DNA of 64,000 nt from Rubrivivax sp. (lineage in GTDB: Bacteria; Pseudomonadota; Gammaproteobacteria; Burkholderiales; Burkholderiaceae_C): assembly GCA_026125665.1 (NCBI GenBank), contig JAHCKS010000010.1, positions 34,636-98,635 on the forward strand, given 5' to 3'. A program made the position numbers and the translations under genes. The notes beneath the pieces were generated by a model, which searched no databases, had not been told where the DNA came from, and was given only the letters and a program-made list of their open reading frames with translations. Below, in pieces: positions 25,214-33,990 of this stretch (position 1 is its first letter; every line of letters starts with the position of its first letter).

Positions 25214-26415
25214 GGGAAGCGCTGATCAATGCGTCGGCGACGAGGCTCCACCGCGTGCGGTGGAGCTCATCTCGATGAACAGAGGCCTTGGAGGCCGACG
25301 ACGCGTGATTTGAAGGCCCACGGCAGCTCGCTCTTCAAGCTGCGGACGCACCAACGCTCACGGGCGCCAATCGCCGCCTGGCGATGTAGAGGTTCGCGAG
25401 CGCCGCATGCACCTTCGCGCGGGCCGCGTTCTTCGCAAGGCCGCGGTAGCTGACCTTGCGGTAGCCGAACAGGTTCTTGATGACGTGGTACGGATGCTCG
25501 ACGCGCGCACGAACGCGCGCCTTGATGCGCTCGCAGATCTGCGTCAGCGCCTTCACCGGCCCTTCCGCCATGCCGCGCACCGTCCCGGGCTTCATGGCGA
25601 TGTTCCACTTGATGTCCTTGCGCAGCTTGTCCTCACGCTGGGCTTGCGTGATCTCCTCGCGCTTGTGCAGTCCGGTGTAGCCGCTGTCGGCGCCCACCGT
25701 CGTCTCCTGCCCGTGCAGCAGCTCGTGCGCGTGCGCGACGTCGGATTCATTGGCGGCCGTGCAGACCACGCTATGGACCAGGCCCGAGTCGGCATCGACA
25801 CCCGTGTGCATCTTCATGCCGAAGTGCCATTCGTTGCCCTTCTTGGTCTGGTGCATCTCGGGATCGCGCTCGCCCTTGCTGTTCTTCGTCGAGCTTGGCG
25901 CGGCGATGATCGTCGCGTCCACGACCGTGCCCTGCCGCATCAGCAGCCCTCGCTCGGTGAGATGCGCGTTGACCTCCGCGAGGATCGCCGCACCGAGTTC
26001 GTGCTCCTCGAGCAGGCGGCGGAACTTCAACAACGTCGTTGCGTCCGGCACGTCCTGCTGCGACAGGTCGATGCCCGCGAACTCGCGCATGGCCTGGCTG
26101 TCGTACAGCGCATCCTCCAGCGCCTCGTCGGCCAGCGTGTACCACTGCTGCAGGAAGTACATGCGCAGCATCTTCGACAGCCCGACCGGCGGCCGGCCGA
26201 CCTTGCCGCTCTTCGGATAGTGTGGCTCGATGAGCGCCTCCAGCCGCGCCCACGGCACGACCGTCTCCATGTCCGCGAGGAACTTCTCGCGTCGCGTCTG
26301 GCGCTTCTTGCCCGCGAACTCCGCGCTGGCAAAGCTCGTCTGCTTCATGCAAGCATCTTGACCGCCCCGCGCGCCCTCGGCCATCGAGGTCTGCCCGGAT
26401 AAATCAGCGCTTCCC
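25214..26415 (-). mobile_element. IS5-family insertion sequence with intact ends
   Basis: About 1,202 bases. Terminal inverted repeats begin GGGAAGCGCTGAT at the left (25214 on) and, read on the minus strand, the same at the right (ending 26415). A 3-base target duplication TAG flanks it (25211-25213 and 26416-26418), as in the IS1031-like subgroup. It encodes one leftward DDE transposase. Its right TAG includes the TA duplication and first base of the IS630-type element, so it inserted exactly at that element's end and is the younger insertion. Confidence 0.88.
25335..26348 (-). CDS. IS5-family transposase
   Basis: The 337-residue DDE transposase has the IS5 hallmarks: an N-terminal helical region (RREKFLADMETVVPWARLEALIEPHYP), VVDATIIAAPSS (first Asp), GADSGYTGL (second Asp), and RVEHPYHVIKNLFGYRKVSYRGL (Glu, with the Y-x-x-x-Lys/Arg context). 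It appears complete, so the element may be active. ATG at 26348 fits the family start; an upstream GTG at 26384 is in the terminal region. Antisense frames here are shadows. Confidence 0.94.
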   Translation of the reverse strand: MKQTSFASAEFAGKKRQTRREKFLADMETVVPWARLEALIEPHYPKSGKVGRPPVGLSKMLRMYFLQQWYTLADEALEDALYDSQAMREFAGIDLSQQDVPDATTLLKFRRLLEEHELGAAILAEVNAHLTERGLLMRQGTVVDATIIAAPSSTKNSKGERDPEMHQTKKGNEWHFGMKMHTGVDADSGLVHSVVCTAANESDVAHAHELLHGQETTVGADSGYTGLHKREEITQAQREDKLRKDIKWNIAMKPGTVRGMAEGPVKALTQICERIKARVRARVEHPYHVIKNLFGYRKVSYRGLAKNAARAKVHAALANLYIARRRLAPVSVGASAA

Positions 26416-26417
26416 TA

Positions 26418-27521
26418 GTCCACTGAATCGTTAAAATCGGCTGTGTATGCTCCATCTTGGATGGCATGCACAGGATGACTTTTGACGGCCGCCGAGCGCG
26501 GTGAACTTGAGGCGGTGATTCGTAGGCGCCACGGCAACGCGGCACTGGCGGCGGGCGCGATGCGTACTGCTGTGGGCCGACGGCGAGCGACGCGTGGACA
26601 TCTGCTCTAAGCTGGCCCGCAACGATGCGTTCGTGTCTCGCTGGACCAAGGCGTTCGAAGTGCGAGGCTTGGCCGGCCTCGTGTCGCTTCATCCGGGGCG
26701 AGCGCCCAAAGTGCCGACGGCCAAGGTCGAAGCGCGGGTGCTGAACAAGACGCTCAAGCACAAGCCCCGCGACGGCTCGACGCATTGGAGCAGCCGCAAG
26801 CTCCCTGCCGAACTGGGCGACGTGTCCTTCTCGGCCGTGCAGCGCATCTGGCGCAAGCACGGCCCGCGGCCACACCGGCTCGAGCGGCACTTGGTGTCCA
26901 ACGACCCGGACTTCGAGACCAAGGCGGCCGACGTGATCGGCCTGTACCTGAACCCGCCGGCGCATGCGGCCGTGTTCTGCGTCGACGAGAAGACCGCGAG
27001 CCAGGCGCTCGATCGCAAGGACCGCATGCTGCCGCTGTCGCCCGGGCGCGCCGAGAGCCATGGGTTCGAATACAAGCGCAACGGCACCTTGAGCTTGTTC
27101 GCCGCGCTGAACACGGCCACCGGCGAGGTCCTGGGGATGACTGCGCCACGCCACACCAGCGAGCAGTTCGTCAGCTTCCTCGCCGACGTGGTGGCCAGCC
27201 AGCCCGACGGCCGCGAGATCCATGTCATCTGCGACAACGTCAGCAGCCACAAGACCGACCTCGTCCAGGCGTTTCTCGCCAGGCATGAACGGGTGCGAAT
27301 CCACTACACGCCTACCTACTCTTCGTGGCTGAACCAGGTCGAGAACTGGTTCTCCCGCATCCAGCGCGACGTGATCAACCGAGGCATCTTCGCTTCGGTC
27401 AAAGACCTAGACAAGAAGCTCATGCGCTACATCCGGCACTACAACAAGAACCCAAAGCCGTTGAAGTGGAAGTACGACGACCCGTCACGCCGACACCGCC
27501 AATTCTTCTGATTCAGTGGAC
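26418..27521 (+). mobile_element. IS630-family insertion sequence, older than the IS5-type copy
   Basis: About 1,104 bases. The ends carry inverted repeats GTCCACTGAATC (left, 26418 on) and its complement at the right (to 27521). TA target duplications flank it (26416-26417 and 27522-27523), as required for IS630/Tc1-mariner. It carries a transposase whose N-terminal codons lie in a different frame. It is interrupted at its left edge by the TAG duplication of the IS5-type element. Confidence 0.87.
26594..27511 (+). CDS. IS630-family transposase, N-terminal part in another frame
   Basis: The 305-residue frame has the IS630 DDE catalytic core: FCVDEKT (first Asp), HVICDNVSSHKT (second Asp), and YSSWLNQVENWFSRIQRDVI (Glu). 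The helix-turn-helix start (TTG near 26482, LTAAERGELEAVIRRRHGNAAL) is in a different frame, and the in-frame homologue continues as RRARCVLLWADGERRVDIC only after a shift around 26545-26565. This is either an inactivating frameshift or a programmed frameshift, as some IS630-family members have been reported to use. The GTG at 26594 is not a likely true start. Confidence 0.85.
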   Translation: MDICSKLARNDAFVSRWTKAFEVRGLAGLVSLHPGRAPKVPTAKVEARVLNKTLKHKPRDGSTHWSSRKLPAELGDVSFSAVQRIWRKHGPRPHRLERHLVSNDPDFETKAADVIGLYLNPPAHAAVFCVDEKTASQALDRKDRMLPLSPGRAESHGFEYKRNGTLSLFAALNTATGEVLGMTAPRHTSEQFVSFLADVVASQPDGREIHVICDNVSSHKTDLVQAFLARHERVRIHYTPTYSSWLNQVENWFSRIQRDVINRGIFASVKDLDKKLMRYIRHYNKNPKPLKWKYDDPSRRHRQFF

Positions 27522-27523
27522 TA

Positions 27524-27834
27524 GCAGGCAGTCGACCCGCCTTGGCTCCCTCGTCGACTCTTCGGAGGAGCTTCGCCCTACGAGCACTGGGCCGGCCTTG
27601 AGCCTCCAACCCCTCGGGTGGATCAGCGGCGAGGCATCTGGCGGTGGCATTCGATCGCAGCAGCAGGCCTTTCTGAGCTAGCGGAGGAAGTCGCGGGCTA
27701 CCGTCTCTGGGGCGGTGGCGCACGGCTTCTCGGATGGCTCAAACCAACGCTGGGTCCCGCTTTGGCCTGGCCGCGACAGCGGGAGCTGCCGGTGGCGCCT
27801 CGTTGTGGACGCGGTCAACGAGATTCACTGCGAG
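27524..27834. other. Sequence between the IS630 element and the DUF4400 gene
   Basis: This 311-base stretch has no convincing gene. Frames are short or shadows. It is probably ICE backbone displaced by the insertions. No palindrome or T-tailed hairpin stands out. Confidence 0.4.
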
Positions 27835-28608
27835 CTACGCGTACTTCTTGTAGTACGCGACTTGCAGTCGAGCGGCCAGCGCCACGAGTAACACGACAGG
27901 CAGGAGGAGCCGGCCGGGTTCCCGCATGGAAGGTGCACCCACGCACGCTACGTAGCCCAAGATCAACACAAGACTGAGCGTGAGCTTCGCGCGGTGATAG
28001 ATGCTCGCGGACTCGCGGCCGGCGCAAGCCTTGCGGCACGCTCGCGCGACGAGACCGTCCGTGATCCCAACGCCTGCGAGTAGCGCGAGGAGCGGCAAGC
28101 TGGCAAGGTACAGAGCCGTGCGGACGGCGAAGATCTGCGTGCCTGTTGCCAGCACGCCCAGCGTCTCGCTGCCGGCTGCGAGTTGGTCGGCAACGAGCTG
28201 TGCACCGGCGTCGAACTCGACAGCGGGGGAGGTCACGCCGGCAACTTCAGATTGCCGGGAGCGCCCCTCTCGATATCGGGTGGGCCAGTTCATGAGAGTG
28301 CGTGCCGCCTCAACACATACGTCGAGAACGCCGTCCTGCAGTGTGGAGGCGATCCAGCTGGCCACTCGCACGGGTTCGAGCAGTCGAGAGCGCAGTGGCG
28401 CGAGTGCGGCCAGGTCGGATTCGAGAACCACGCGGATGTGGGCCAGCGGCCGCTGCGGCGTAGCGCGCCATGCCCATAGCCAGTGCGCAGCGATCGCGTA
28501 CACCCACACGCAAGTCGCGATCATCGCCCACCAGAACATCAAGCGCAGCGGCCACTTCCACTGCCGCACGAGCATGCCGTGCTCGATGTGGTTCCGTTCA
28601 GCCGGCAT
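27835..28608 (-). CDS. DUF4400 ICE membrane protein
   Basis: This 257-residue integral membrane protein has an N-terminal transmembrane segment (LMFWWAMIATCVWVYAIAAHWLW) and two C-terminal hydrophobic segments, separated by a polar region rich in Asp/Ala. It matches the DUF4400 family (conserved integrating-conjugative-element membrane protein) found next to TraD in SXT-, TOL- and PFGI-like elements. Its stop codon faces the IS block; its start overlaps the traD stop by 11 bases, so the two are co-transcribed. Its role in transfer is unknown, but location suggests coupling-protein support. Confidence 0.82.
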   Translation of the reverse strand: MPAERNHIEHGMLVRQWKWPLRLMFWWAMIATCVWVYAIAAHWLWAWRATPQRPLAHIRVVLESDLAALAPLRSRLLEPVRVASWIASTLQDGVLDVCVEAARTLMNWPTRYREGRSRQSEVAGVTSPAVEFDAGAQLVADQLAAGSETLGVLATGTQIFAVRTALYLASLPLLALLAGVGITDGLVARACRKACAGRESASIYHRAKLTLSLVLILGYVACVGAPSMREPGRLLLPVVLLVALAARLQVAYYKKYA

Positions 28609-30667
28609 AGCCCTCTCCCTCTATCGTCAGCGGCCCATCCGGCGTGCGCACGGCGTGCTCGTCGTAGGTGGCCCGCATCCGCCCGAGCATCTGCGCCCAC
28701 GACGCCGGCGCGATGTCGTCGTCGGCCGGCAGCGGCAGAGGAATTCGCAACTTGACGAGGCGCCCGCCCTCCAGCAGCGCGAAGGCTTGCCCCTTGGGCA
28801 GTTTCATGAGCCAGGCCGGGTCGAGCATCGGCACCTTCTCGGTGGCCACGCGATCCTCGTTGCGCGAGCTGAAGTCGGCGATGTCGGTTGGGTCGTTGGT
28901 GTCGGAGGCGCCGCTGGCCAGCACCTTCGTGAATACACGCACTTGCTCGAGCTGGTGAGTCAGGCGCTCGGCCGTGGCGAGGTTCTTCACCCGCAGCATC
29001 ACCACCGAGTTCAAGTTGCCACCGATCTGCTCGGCCTTGGCTGCGGAGCCGACCTTGGCCTCGATGTCCTGGGCGGTCTGGATGTAGCCCGTGATGAACA
29101 GACCCGCACCACCGCCCTTGTTGGCCGCCTGTACGAACTCCGGGCCGATCAACTCGTTGAGTTCGTCGGCGTGCAGACGCACACGGCGCAGGGGCTCGTG
29201 CGAGCTCATCCCGTAGCTCGAGCCGTGCTTGTACACGCGACCGAAGGTGGAGGTCAGGTCGGCGAGCATCGAGGCGCTGACTGCTTCCGCTACGTCGCGG
29301 ATCGTGAGTGCGTCGAACCCGCAGTAGACGACGCCCCCGCGGTTGATAACGCTCATCCAGTCGAGAATGGGCCGCGGATCGGCGGTGTCTTCGTAGTGCG
29401 GGGAGATCAGGTCGGCGATCTTGCCGGTAGTGAGTTTCTCCAGCAGCGGGTACAGCGAGTTGACGAGCTTCTCGAAGTAGGTGCGGTCGTTGGCCAGGAC
29501 GCTCGCTATCGCATCGAAGATGGAGTCTTCGTAGCCGCTAGTCTTGAAGAACTGCACCAGCAGCAGGACTTCGATGTCGCGGCCGTTCTTCTCTGCTCGC
29601 TGCACCAGGTCCTTGTGCTCCTTCGTCGGCGTGGGGTCGAAGCGGTCCTGCCAGCCAGGGGCGTTGGCGTCCAGCCATTGGGTGAAGTAGCGCTTGGCTA
29701 GCGGGTCGATGGTGACCCCGTAGCGGTAAATCTTCTTGAAGTCTGGTCGCTCGCCCACGGCGGCCATCGCGCGGGCGATGACGTTGACGTAGCGCCAGGC
29801 GAATGCCTTGAAGGCGGCCGACTGACCCTGCTCCGGCAGCGGGCCAGTGGCCCGCGTGGCCACCTCGGTGATCTGCTCGAAGTTTCCGATCGGGTTGTAG
29901 CGGCTGGAGACTTCCGGGAATCCGAGATGGAAGAGCTGGAACTCCGCGGCGCGCCCATGGCGCAGGGCTGCGGAGTACATGCTCAGCAGCAGCGCGACAT
30001 CGCCCTTGGGGTCGAAGACGATCACCACGTCGCCGCGGGCGATGTCTTGCTCCACGAGGAGCTGCGCAAAGCGCGTCTTTCCCACGCGGGTGGTGCCGTA
30101 GACCATCATGTGGTTGTTCAGCTCCGCAAGCGCGGTGTAGACATCCTCCTCTTCGATCTCCACGCCATGCAGCGCCGGGTTGCCGCCCACCGGTGGTTGG
30201 GGACGGATCGGGTTGAGCCAGGCGTCGCTGGTCGTCAGCGCCCTGAGCCAGGCGGCGGCGTTGGGGCGGCGCTCGATCGAGCGCGCCCACCGGTACAGCG
30301 CCGAGGGTCGCCGCAACCGGTCGTGCTCTGGCTGCGCAAGCAGCGTCATGCGCTGCGTGTGGCGCGCGGTCCACTCGAAGCCGCGGCCGAGGAACACGGC
30401 ATCGGGGGACCAAGGCACGTCGTTCGGGCGTAGCGCATAGGGTTGCAGCCGGCGCACCGCACGGCGGTATGCCATCACGCGGCAAGCCTGCGCCATGCGC
30501 CACGCGCCCAGCAGCGTGAAAGCGCCAGCAGCCCCGACGGCCTGCAAAGGTGTGAGCAAGAAGGTCGCCGGTTCGAGCATCACTGCGCCGGCGGCCAGCA
30601 GGTTGGCGACGACGCTGGCCAGCTCGTAGGGCGGCCTGAAGACATCGTCAATTGGGCCCGCGCTCAA
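28598..30667 (-). CDS. traD: Conjugative coupling protein TraD (SXT/TOL type)
   Basis: This 689-residue hexameric ATPase brings the relaxase-DNA complex to the type IV secretion channel. Two transmembrane segments lie near residues 10-75. Walker A is GTTRVGKTR (about residue 195) and Walker B is VVIVFDPKGD (about residue 215). C-terminal VirD4/TraG-like motifs include LHADELNELIG and GLFITGYIQTAQDIEAKVG. The start is TTG, overlapping the relaxase stop (TTGA) and preceded by AGGGA, so translation is coupled to traI. The upstream extension is shadow. Confidence 0.93.
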   Translation of the reverse strand: MSAGPIDDVFRPPYELASVVANLLAAGAVMLEPATFLLTPLQAVGAAGAFTLLGAWRMAQACRVMAYRRAVRRLQPYALRPNDVPWSPDAVFLGRGFEWTARHTQRMTLLAQPEHDRLRRPSALYRWARSIERRPNAAAWLRALTTSDAWLNPIRPQPPVGGNPALHGVEIEEEDVYTALAELNNHMMVYGTTRVGKTRFAQLLVEQDIARGDVVIVFDPKGDVALLLSMYSAALRHGRAAEFQLFHLGFPEVSSRYNPIGNFEQITEVATRATGPLPEQGQSAAFKAFAWRYVNVIARAMAAVGERPDFKKIYRYGVTIDPLAKRYFTQWLDANAPGWQDRFDPTPTKEHKDLVQRAEKNGRDIEVLLLVQFFKTSGYEDSIFDAIASVLANDRTYFEKLVNSLYPLLEKLTTGKIADLISPHYEDTADPRPILDWMSVINRGGVVYCGFDALTIRDVAEAVSASMLADLTSTFGRVYKHGSSYGMSSHEPLRRVRLHADELNELIGPEFVQAANKGGGAGLFITGYIQTAQDIEAKVGSAAKAEQIGGNLNSVVMLRVKNLATAERLTHQLEQVRVFTKVLASGASDTNDPTDIADFSSRNEDRVATEKVPMLDPAWLMKLPKGQAFALLEGGRLVKLRIPLPLPADDDIAPASWAQMLGRMRATYDEHAVRTPDGPLTIEGEGYAG

Positions 30668-33093
30668 GGCAAAGTCCCTGCGTCGGGCACACCAACCTGA
30701 CTGTGGTTGGGTCGGTCGCTGCCGCTGTCGGCGCTTCGCGGCAGCTTCATCCTCTTGGGCCGCGCTGCGATCCGGATGCGCGCATTGGGCACGGGCACCG
30801 GGCTCCAGAAGAGCGCTGGTTGCCGGATCAGATAGAACGATGCCGTGCGCGAAGGGCTGCCGTCGGCCTTGAGGAAGGCGTAGTAGTGCAGGTTCTCGTC
30901 GCCGTTGCGCGCTGTCCAGCCGCTCTTGGCGAGCTCGTTCTGCAGCCGGGCGAAGGCGCGATCGCCATGCGACTGCCGCAGCGCCGCGATCGGACCATCT
31001 GACACCGGGACATGCGCGGCGAAGAAGCGGCGAAAGATCTCGGGCGACAGCAGCAGGGCGCCGTCGGCCACGAAGTGCACGAGGGCGCCGTCTTCGTTGT
31101 AGGTGAGCTCGCCCGTGGCGACCGCTCGTGCCACCCACGCCATGAAGGCTGCGGCAGCGGGTGTCGGCCCTTTGCCGCCAGTCCGCGTGCCGAACTGCAC
31201 GGGAGCGGCGGACCCTGCAGCGGCCGGCACCGGTCGTTGCGCAGGGGCCAAAGGAGGGGTTGCGCCGCCCTCACCGGGCCTGAGGCCGCGTTGGCGCGCT
31301 TGCACCGGCTGGGCCAACTGAGGCGTCTCGGTGTGTGCTCCGCGGTTGAACTCGCCGGCCGCCTGGTCGGCGGCCGGCAGTGTGTCGGCGTCCTCGGCGT
31401 CCCGCGCGCGAACGCTGGATAGGTCTGCGGCAGGCCCAGGGATGTCGCGGCCCAACGGGTGAGGCAGGGTCGGCATCGTGTAGTCCTCGTCAGCAGCTGC
31501 CATGGGCGCAGTGGCGGAAGTGGTGCGCGGCTCCGGTGCGAGGTTGGGCGCGTGAATCGGGCGTGCGCAGAGCGCTTCGGTCGGTGCCGCAGCGGCCGGC
31601 TCTGCGGCCGCGTGGTCGACCAAGGAGGGCGCGCCTTCCCGCACGGCGGGCTCGCCTGCAGCGACGCCGCGCGGGTTGAGGCGAACAGGCGTCACGCTTC
31701 CGTTCATCGACCTTGGGAACTGCGACTCGTCGGGGAAGAGCGCCTGCAGCCGGAAGCTCAGCAGCGTGAAGGGCTCGGGCGGAGACCATCCCTCACATTG
31801 CACATGGGCACGCCACACCGCTCCACCATCGGGCGCACTGAGTGCCGCACCGAACTCCTGCCACGTATCGAAGAGCCGATCGTTGCGGTCCTTGCCCGGA
31901 ACTCCCAGCGCGCTCTCGTGTTGCTCGAGGTAGCTGCGCACTTCGTCGGCGAGCCGGGCGCAGACGAACCACACCTTGCCATCGTGCACCCAGCCGGCCG
32001 CTCCAGGGCGATTCAGCGGCAGCGCGCCTTCGGCGAGCATCCTGCGCAGTGCGCGCATCAGCCGCTCGATCAGTGGCACCGTGCGCGCGGAAGCGAAGCG
32101 AGTGCGCGGGCCGTGCAGCAGGTTGCGCCGTACGGAGTCGCTGTCGGAGCGTTTGATGACGGAACCAAGGGTGCCATCTGGGTCATCGCCAGACAGGTAG
32201 TCAACCAGCTGCGACAGGAGCGGTGCATCCTCGCCAAGCCAGCGCATCACGCGCTCAGGCAGGAACTTGTGCAGCAGCATGGCCGCGAGATTGGTGTGCG
32301 CCACGTAGTCGCGGTCGCTTGCATCGATGAAGGCGACCGAGTAGAAGTGCGCTGCGAAGGCTCGCATCGGCCCGGCCATCGGCGCCCACAACTGGCTGGT
32401 GCCCAGGCCCGCGAGCGGATCAGGTCCGAACAGGGTCACGCGTACATCGGTGACGGGCTTGCCGGCGTCGTGCAGCAGCGCAGCGGCGAAGACAGCGTAG
32501 GTCCAGCGATGCTCCTGCCGCTTGCGCTCCTCGGTACTGGCGCCGGAAGGCAGCTCAACGCCGGCGCGAAATGTCAGCGCCGCGTCGACCACCTCAAGGG
32601 CGTGAATCCACAACCCTCCTGGCTGCGCGTGGTGATGGCACTCCGAGGCGGGCAGGAACTGCACGAACTCAGCGAAGGCGCGAAGCACGGGGATGCAGTC
32701 GCGCTCGAAGTTGTTGTGAGTCAGCCGGGTCTTCCGCTCGATCGACTCGAGCAACCGCTGCGTGCTCGTGTCTTCGACAATGGCTTCGAAGGATCGCACG
32801 GGCACGTGCGACGCCGGCCGCGGCGGAATGGCGAGCCCAGGCAGCAGTGCTGCGGCTTGGCCACCGGAAGAATCCAGCGGCCTCAAGAGCCGCCCAAGTA
32901 GTTGTAAAGGCGCGACCAAGGCCTTGGGCCTGTCGCGCAGCGTCGCTCGATGCGTGCGGCGCGGCGTTGTCGCAGGGCTGACCGCGCCCGCACCGCGGCG
33001 AGAGCGACGGTACACGAAGGTCGCCCCGATGCAGAACGCACTGACGAAGATCACGACCTTGGTCAAGGCCTCGAAACTCATTGCCTTCTGCAA
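30664..33093 (-). CDS. traI: MobH-type conjugative relaxase TraI
   Basis: The 809-residue TraI_2/MobH relaxase nicks oriT and pilots the strand. Motifs: three-histidine cluster ECHHHAQPGGLWIH (His153-155, His164) and HD-type LLHDAGKP (His208, Asp209) in the relaxase domain; a small N-terminal transmembrane segment (residues 8-28) is unusual but seen in MobH ICE relaxases. A long Pro/Ala-rich linker (~550-650) precedes a C-terminal domain (AAFMAWVARAVATGELTYNEDGALVHFVADGALLL) that matches the second TraI_2 domain. No HUH motif or helicase domain is present. The gene is coupled to traD. Confidence 0.93.
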   Translation of the reverse strand: MQKAMSFEALTKVVIFVSAFCIGATFVYRRSRRGAGAVSPATTPRRTHRATLRDRPKALVAPLQLLGRLLRPLDSSGGQAAALLPGLAIPPRPASHVPVRSFEAIVEDTSTQRLLESIERKTRLTHNNFERDCIPVLRAFAEFVQFLPASECHHHAQPGGLWIHALEVVDAALTFRAGVELPSGASTEERKRQEHRWTYAVFAAALLHDAGKPVTDVRVTLFGPDPLAGLGTSQLWAPMAGPMRAFAAHFYSVAFIDASDRDYVAHTNLAAMLLHKFLPERVMRWLGEDAPLLSQLVDYLSGDDPDGTLGSVIKRSDSDSVRRNLLHGPRTRFASARTVPLIERLMRALRRMLAEGALPLNRPGAAGWVHDGKVWFVCARLADEVRSYLEQHESALGVPGKDRNDRLFDTWQEFGAALSAPDGGAVWRAHVQCEGWSPPEPFTLLSFRLQALFPDESQFPRSMNGSVTPVRLNPRGVAAGEPAVREGAPSLVDHAAAEPAAAAPTEALCARPIHAPNLAPEPRTTSATAPMAAADEDYTMPTLPHPLGRDIPGPAADLSSVRARDAEDADTLPAADQAAGEFNRGAHTETPQLAQPVQARQRGLRPGEGGATPPLAPAQRPVPAAAGSAAPVQFGTRTGGKGPTPAAAAFMAWVARAVATGELTYNEDGALVHFVADGALLLSPEIFRRFFAAHVPVSDGPIAALRQSHGDRAFARLQNELAKSGWTARNGDENLHYYAFLKADGSPSRTASFYLIRQPALFWSPVPVPNARIRIAARPKRMKLPRSADSGSDRPNHSQVGVPDAGTLP

Positions 33094-33109
33094 CCTCTCC
33101 CGCCTCTCG

Positions 33110-33313
33110 TCAGGGCCAAGAGCACCCCAGCTCGATCAACGAGTTCATGTCGGCTGCTCGGCGCCCCGCCGATGAAGTCCCGCTCCGGCCAAGGGGTGTC
33201 GGGCGGCAGCGCTCGATCAGCGTCGCGAGGCAGCCGCGCCAGTGGCGGAATCGCACACGGGATCCTTCGACCGAGGCCGCGGCTGCCTCGAAGGGGCTGG
33301 CGCTGTTGTCCAT
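33110..33313 (-). CDS. Small hypothetical protein upstream of traI
   Basis: This 67-residue frame (MDNSASPFEAAAASVEGSR..., ends LIELGCSWP) has good third-position GC bias and stops 16 bases before traI. It could lead the traI-traD-DUF4400 transcript. The SD is weak. I do not recognise the family; it may be a small auxiliary protein or noncoding leader. Confidence 0.4.
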   Translation of the reverse strand: MDNSASPFEAAAASVEGSRVRFRHWRGCLATLIERCRPTPLGRSGTSSAGRRAADMNSLIELGCSWP

Positions 33314-33350
33314 CGCCTGAGCGTAGGAATGCGCCCTCCGCCGCTGCCAC

Positions 33351-33382
33351 GAAAACCCGTCCCCCGTGGGAACGGGTTTTCT
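33351..33382. repeat. Near-palindrome, copy A
   Basis: Arms AAAACCCGT (33352-33360) and ACGGGTTTT (33372-33380) with a GC-rich centre. The flanking T-runs make it terminator-like on both strands. It shares the pattern AAACCCRTTCCC...GGGACGGRTT with copy B 440 bases away, so it is a repeat family rather than a single terminator. Confidence 0.7.
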
Positions 33383-33409
33383 GTTGACCGGTGCGGCGCG
33401 CACACGCCA

Positions 33410-33561
33410 GGCCCTTGCCTGCAACCCGGCCGCCCATCCGGCCGGCGGTGCCGGCCCTTTCTGCCGTTCGTCCTTCGGCCCTTTCCGTTGCCCGTTCAGG
33501 CCCTTGCGCCGGCCGCCACGCGATGTTTTCAGCGTGAGCGCCGGCGCCCTTCAGGCCCTTT
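33410..33561 (+). repeat. Five direct GGCCCTT repeats
   Basis: GGCCCTT occurs at 33410, 33453, 33477, 33499 and 33554, with irregular spacing of 43, 24, 22 and 55 bases. The flanks also share TTCG/TTCA-type sequence. Clustering is unlike the surrounding coding bias and fits multiple protein-binding sites, though the GC content raises the chance rate. Confidence 0.55.
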
Positions 33562-33790
33562 CGGTCGGGCCGTTACCCTTGTCTTGCGTGGTCGGCATTT
33601 GCGTCATGGCAACGCTCTTGCAACGGACCGGCCGCCGGATGCAGACCTCGCCCGGTGCCCAACGCCTGCGGTGGGCTTACCCAAGGCGCCATCGACAACT
33701 CGCAGATCCTCTCGGCGCTGCGCGCGGCGAAGCCGCTTCGGGGCGAGTCCACATCTTTGGGCATCCGAACGCGCCTGCCGACGCATCAAC

Positions 33791-33830
33791 AGCAAACCCA
33801 TTCCCGCGCGGGAACGGATTCTCCGTTTGC
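33791..33830. repeat. Near-palindrome, copy B
   Basis: Outer arms GCAAAC (33792-33797) and GTTTGC (33825-33830) surround the perfect palindrome TTCCCGCGCGGGAA (33801-33814). It shares the ACCCATTCCC...GGGAACGGATT pattern with copy A, so the two may be binding sites for the same protein or hairpins in transferred single-stranded DNA. Confidence 0.7.
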
Positions 33831-33990
33831 TCTCGGCGCTCGACCGCGCAAAGTTCGAACCAGAGGTCGCCACACGTCCAGCGGCCTCGTCGCCTGAAAC
33901 GGTTGGCCCGGGGCCCGCAAGGCCTCGGGCGCTTTCTCCGGCAGGGCTTCGAAGACTGGGCGGGACACAAGACGGGTCGGACGCAGGACC

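Larger units (their letters stand above)
33314..33990. other. Divergent control region between relaxase and transfer operons, candidate oriT
   Basis: This 677-base region separates the leftward traI block from the rightward transfer operon. It contains two related near-palindromes and five GGCCCTT repeats (listed separately). MobH elements often place oriT beside traI, and such repeats are the kind of sites relaxosome proteins bind. This is inference: no nic site is known. Overlapping frames are Arg/Pro-rich. Confidence 0.5.

Noticed and set aside
25407-26402. Plus-strand 331-residue frame over the IS5-type element
   Set aside because: It is antisense to the transposase, which carries the DDE motif, and shows no bias of its own.
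33351-33382. Simple rho-independent terminator
   Set aside because: The hairpin lies between divergent genes and has a family relative 440 bases away, so a terminator role is doubtful although the T-runs fit.
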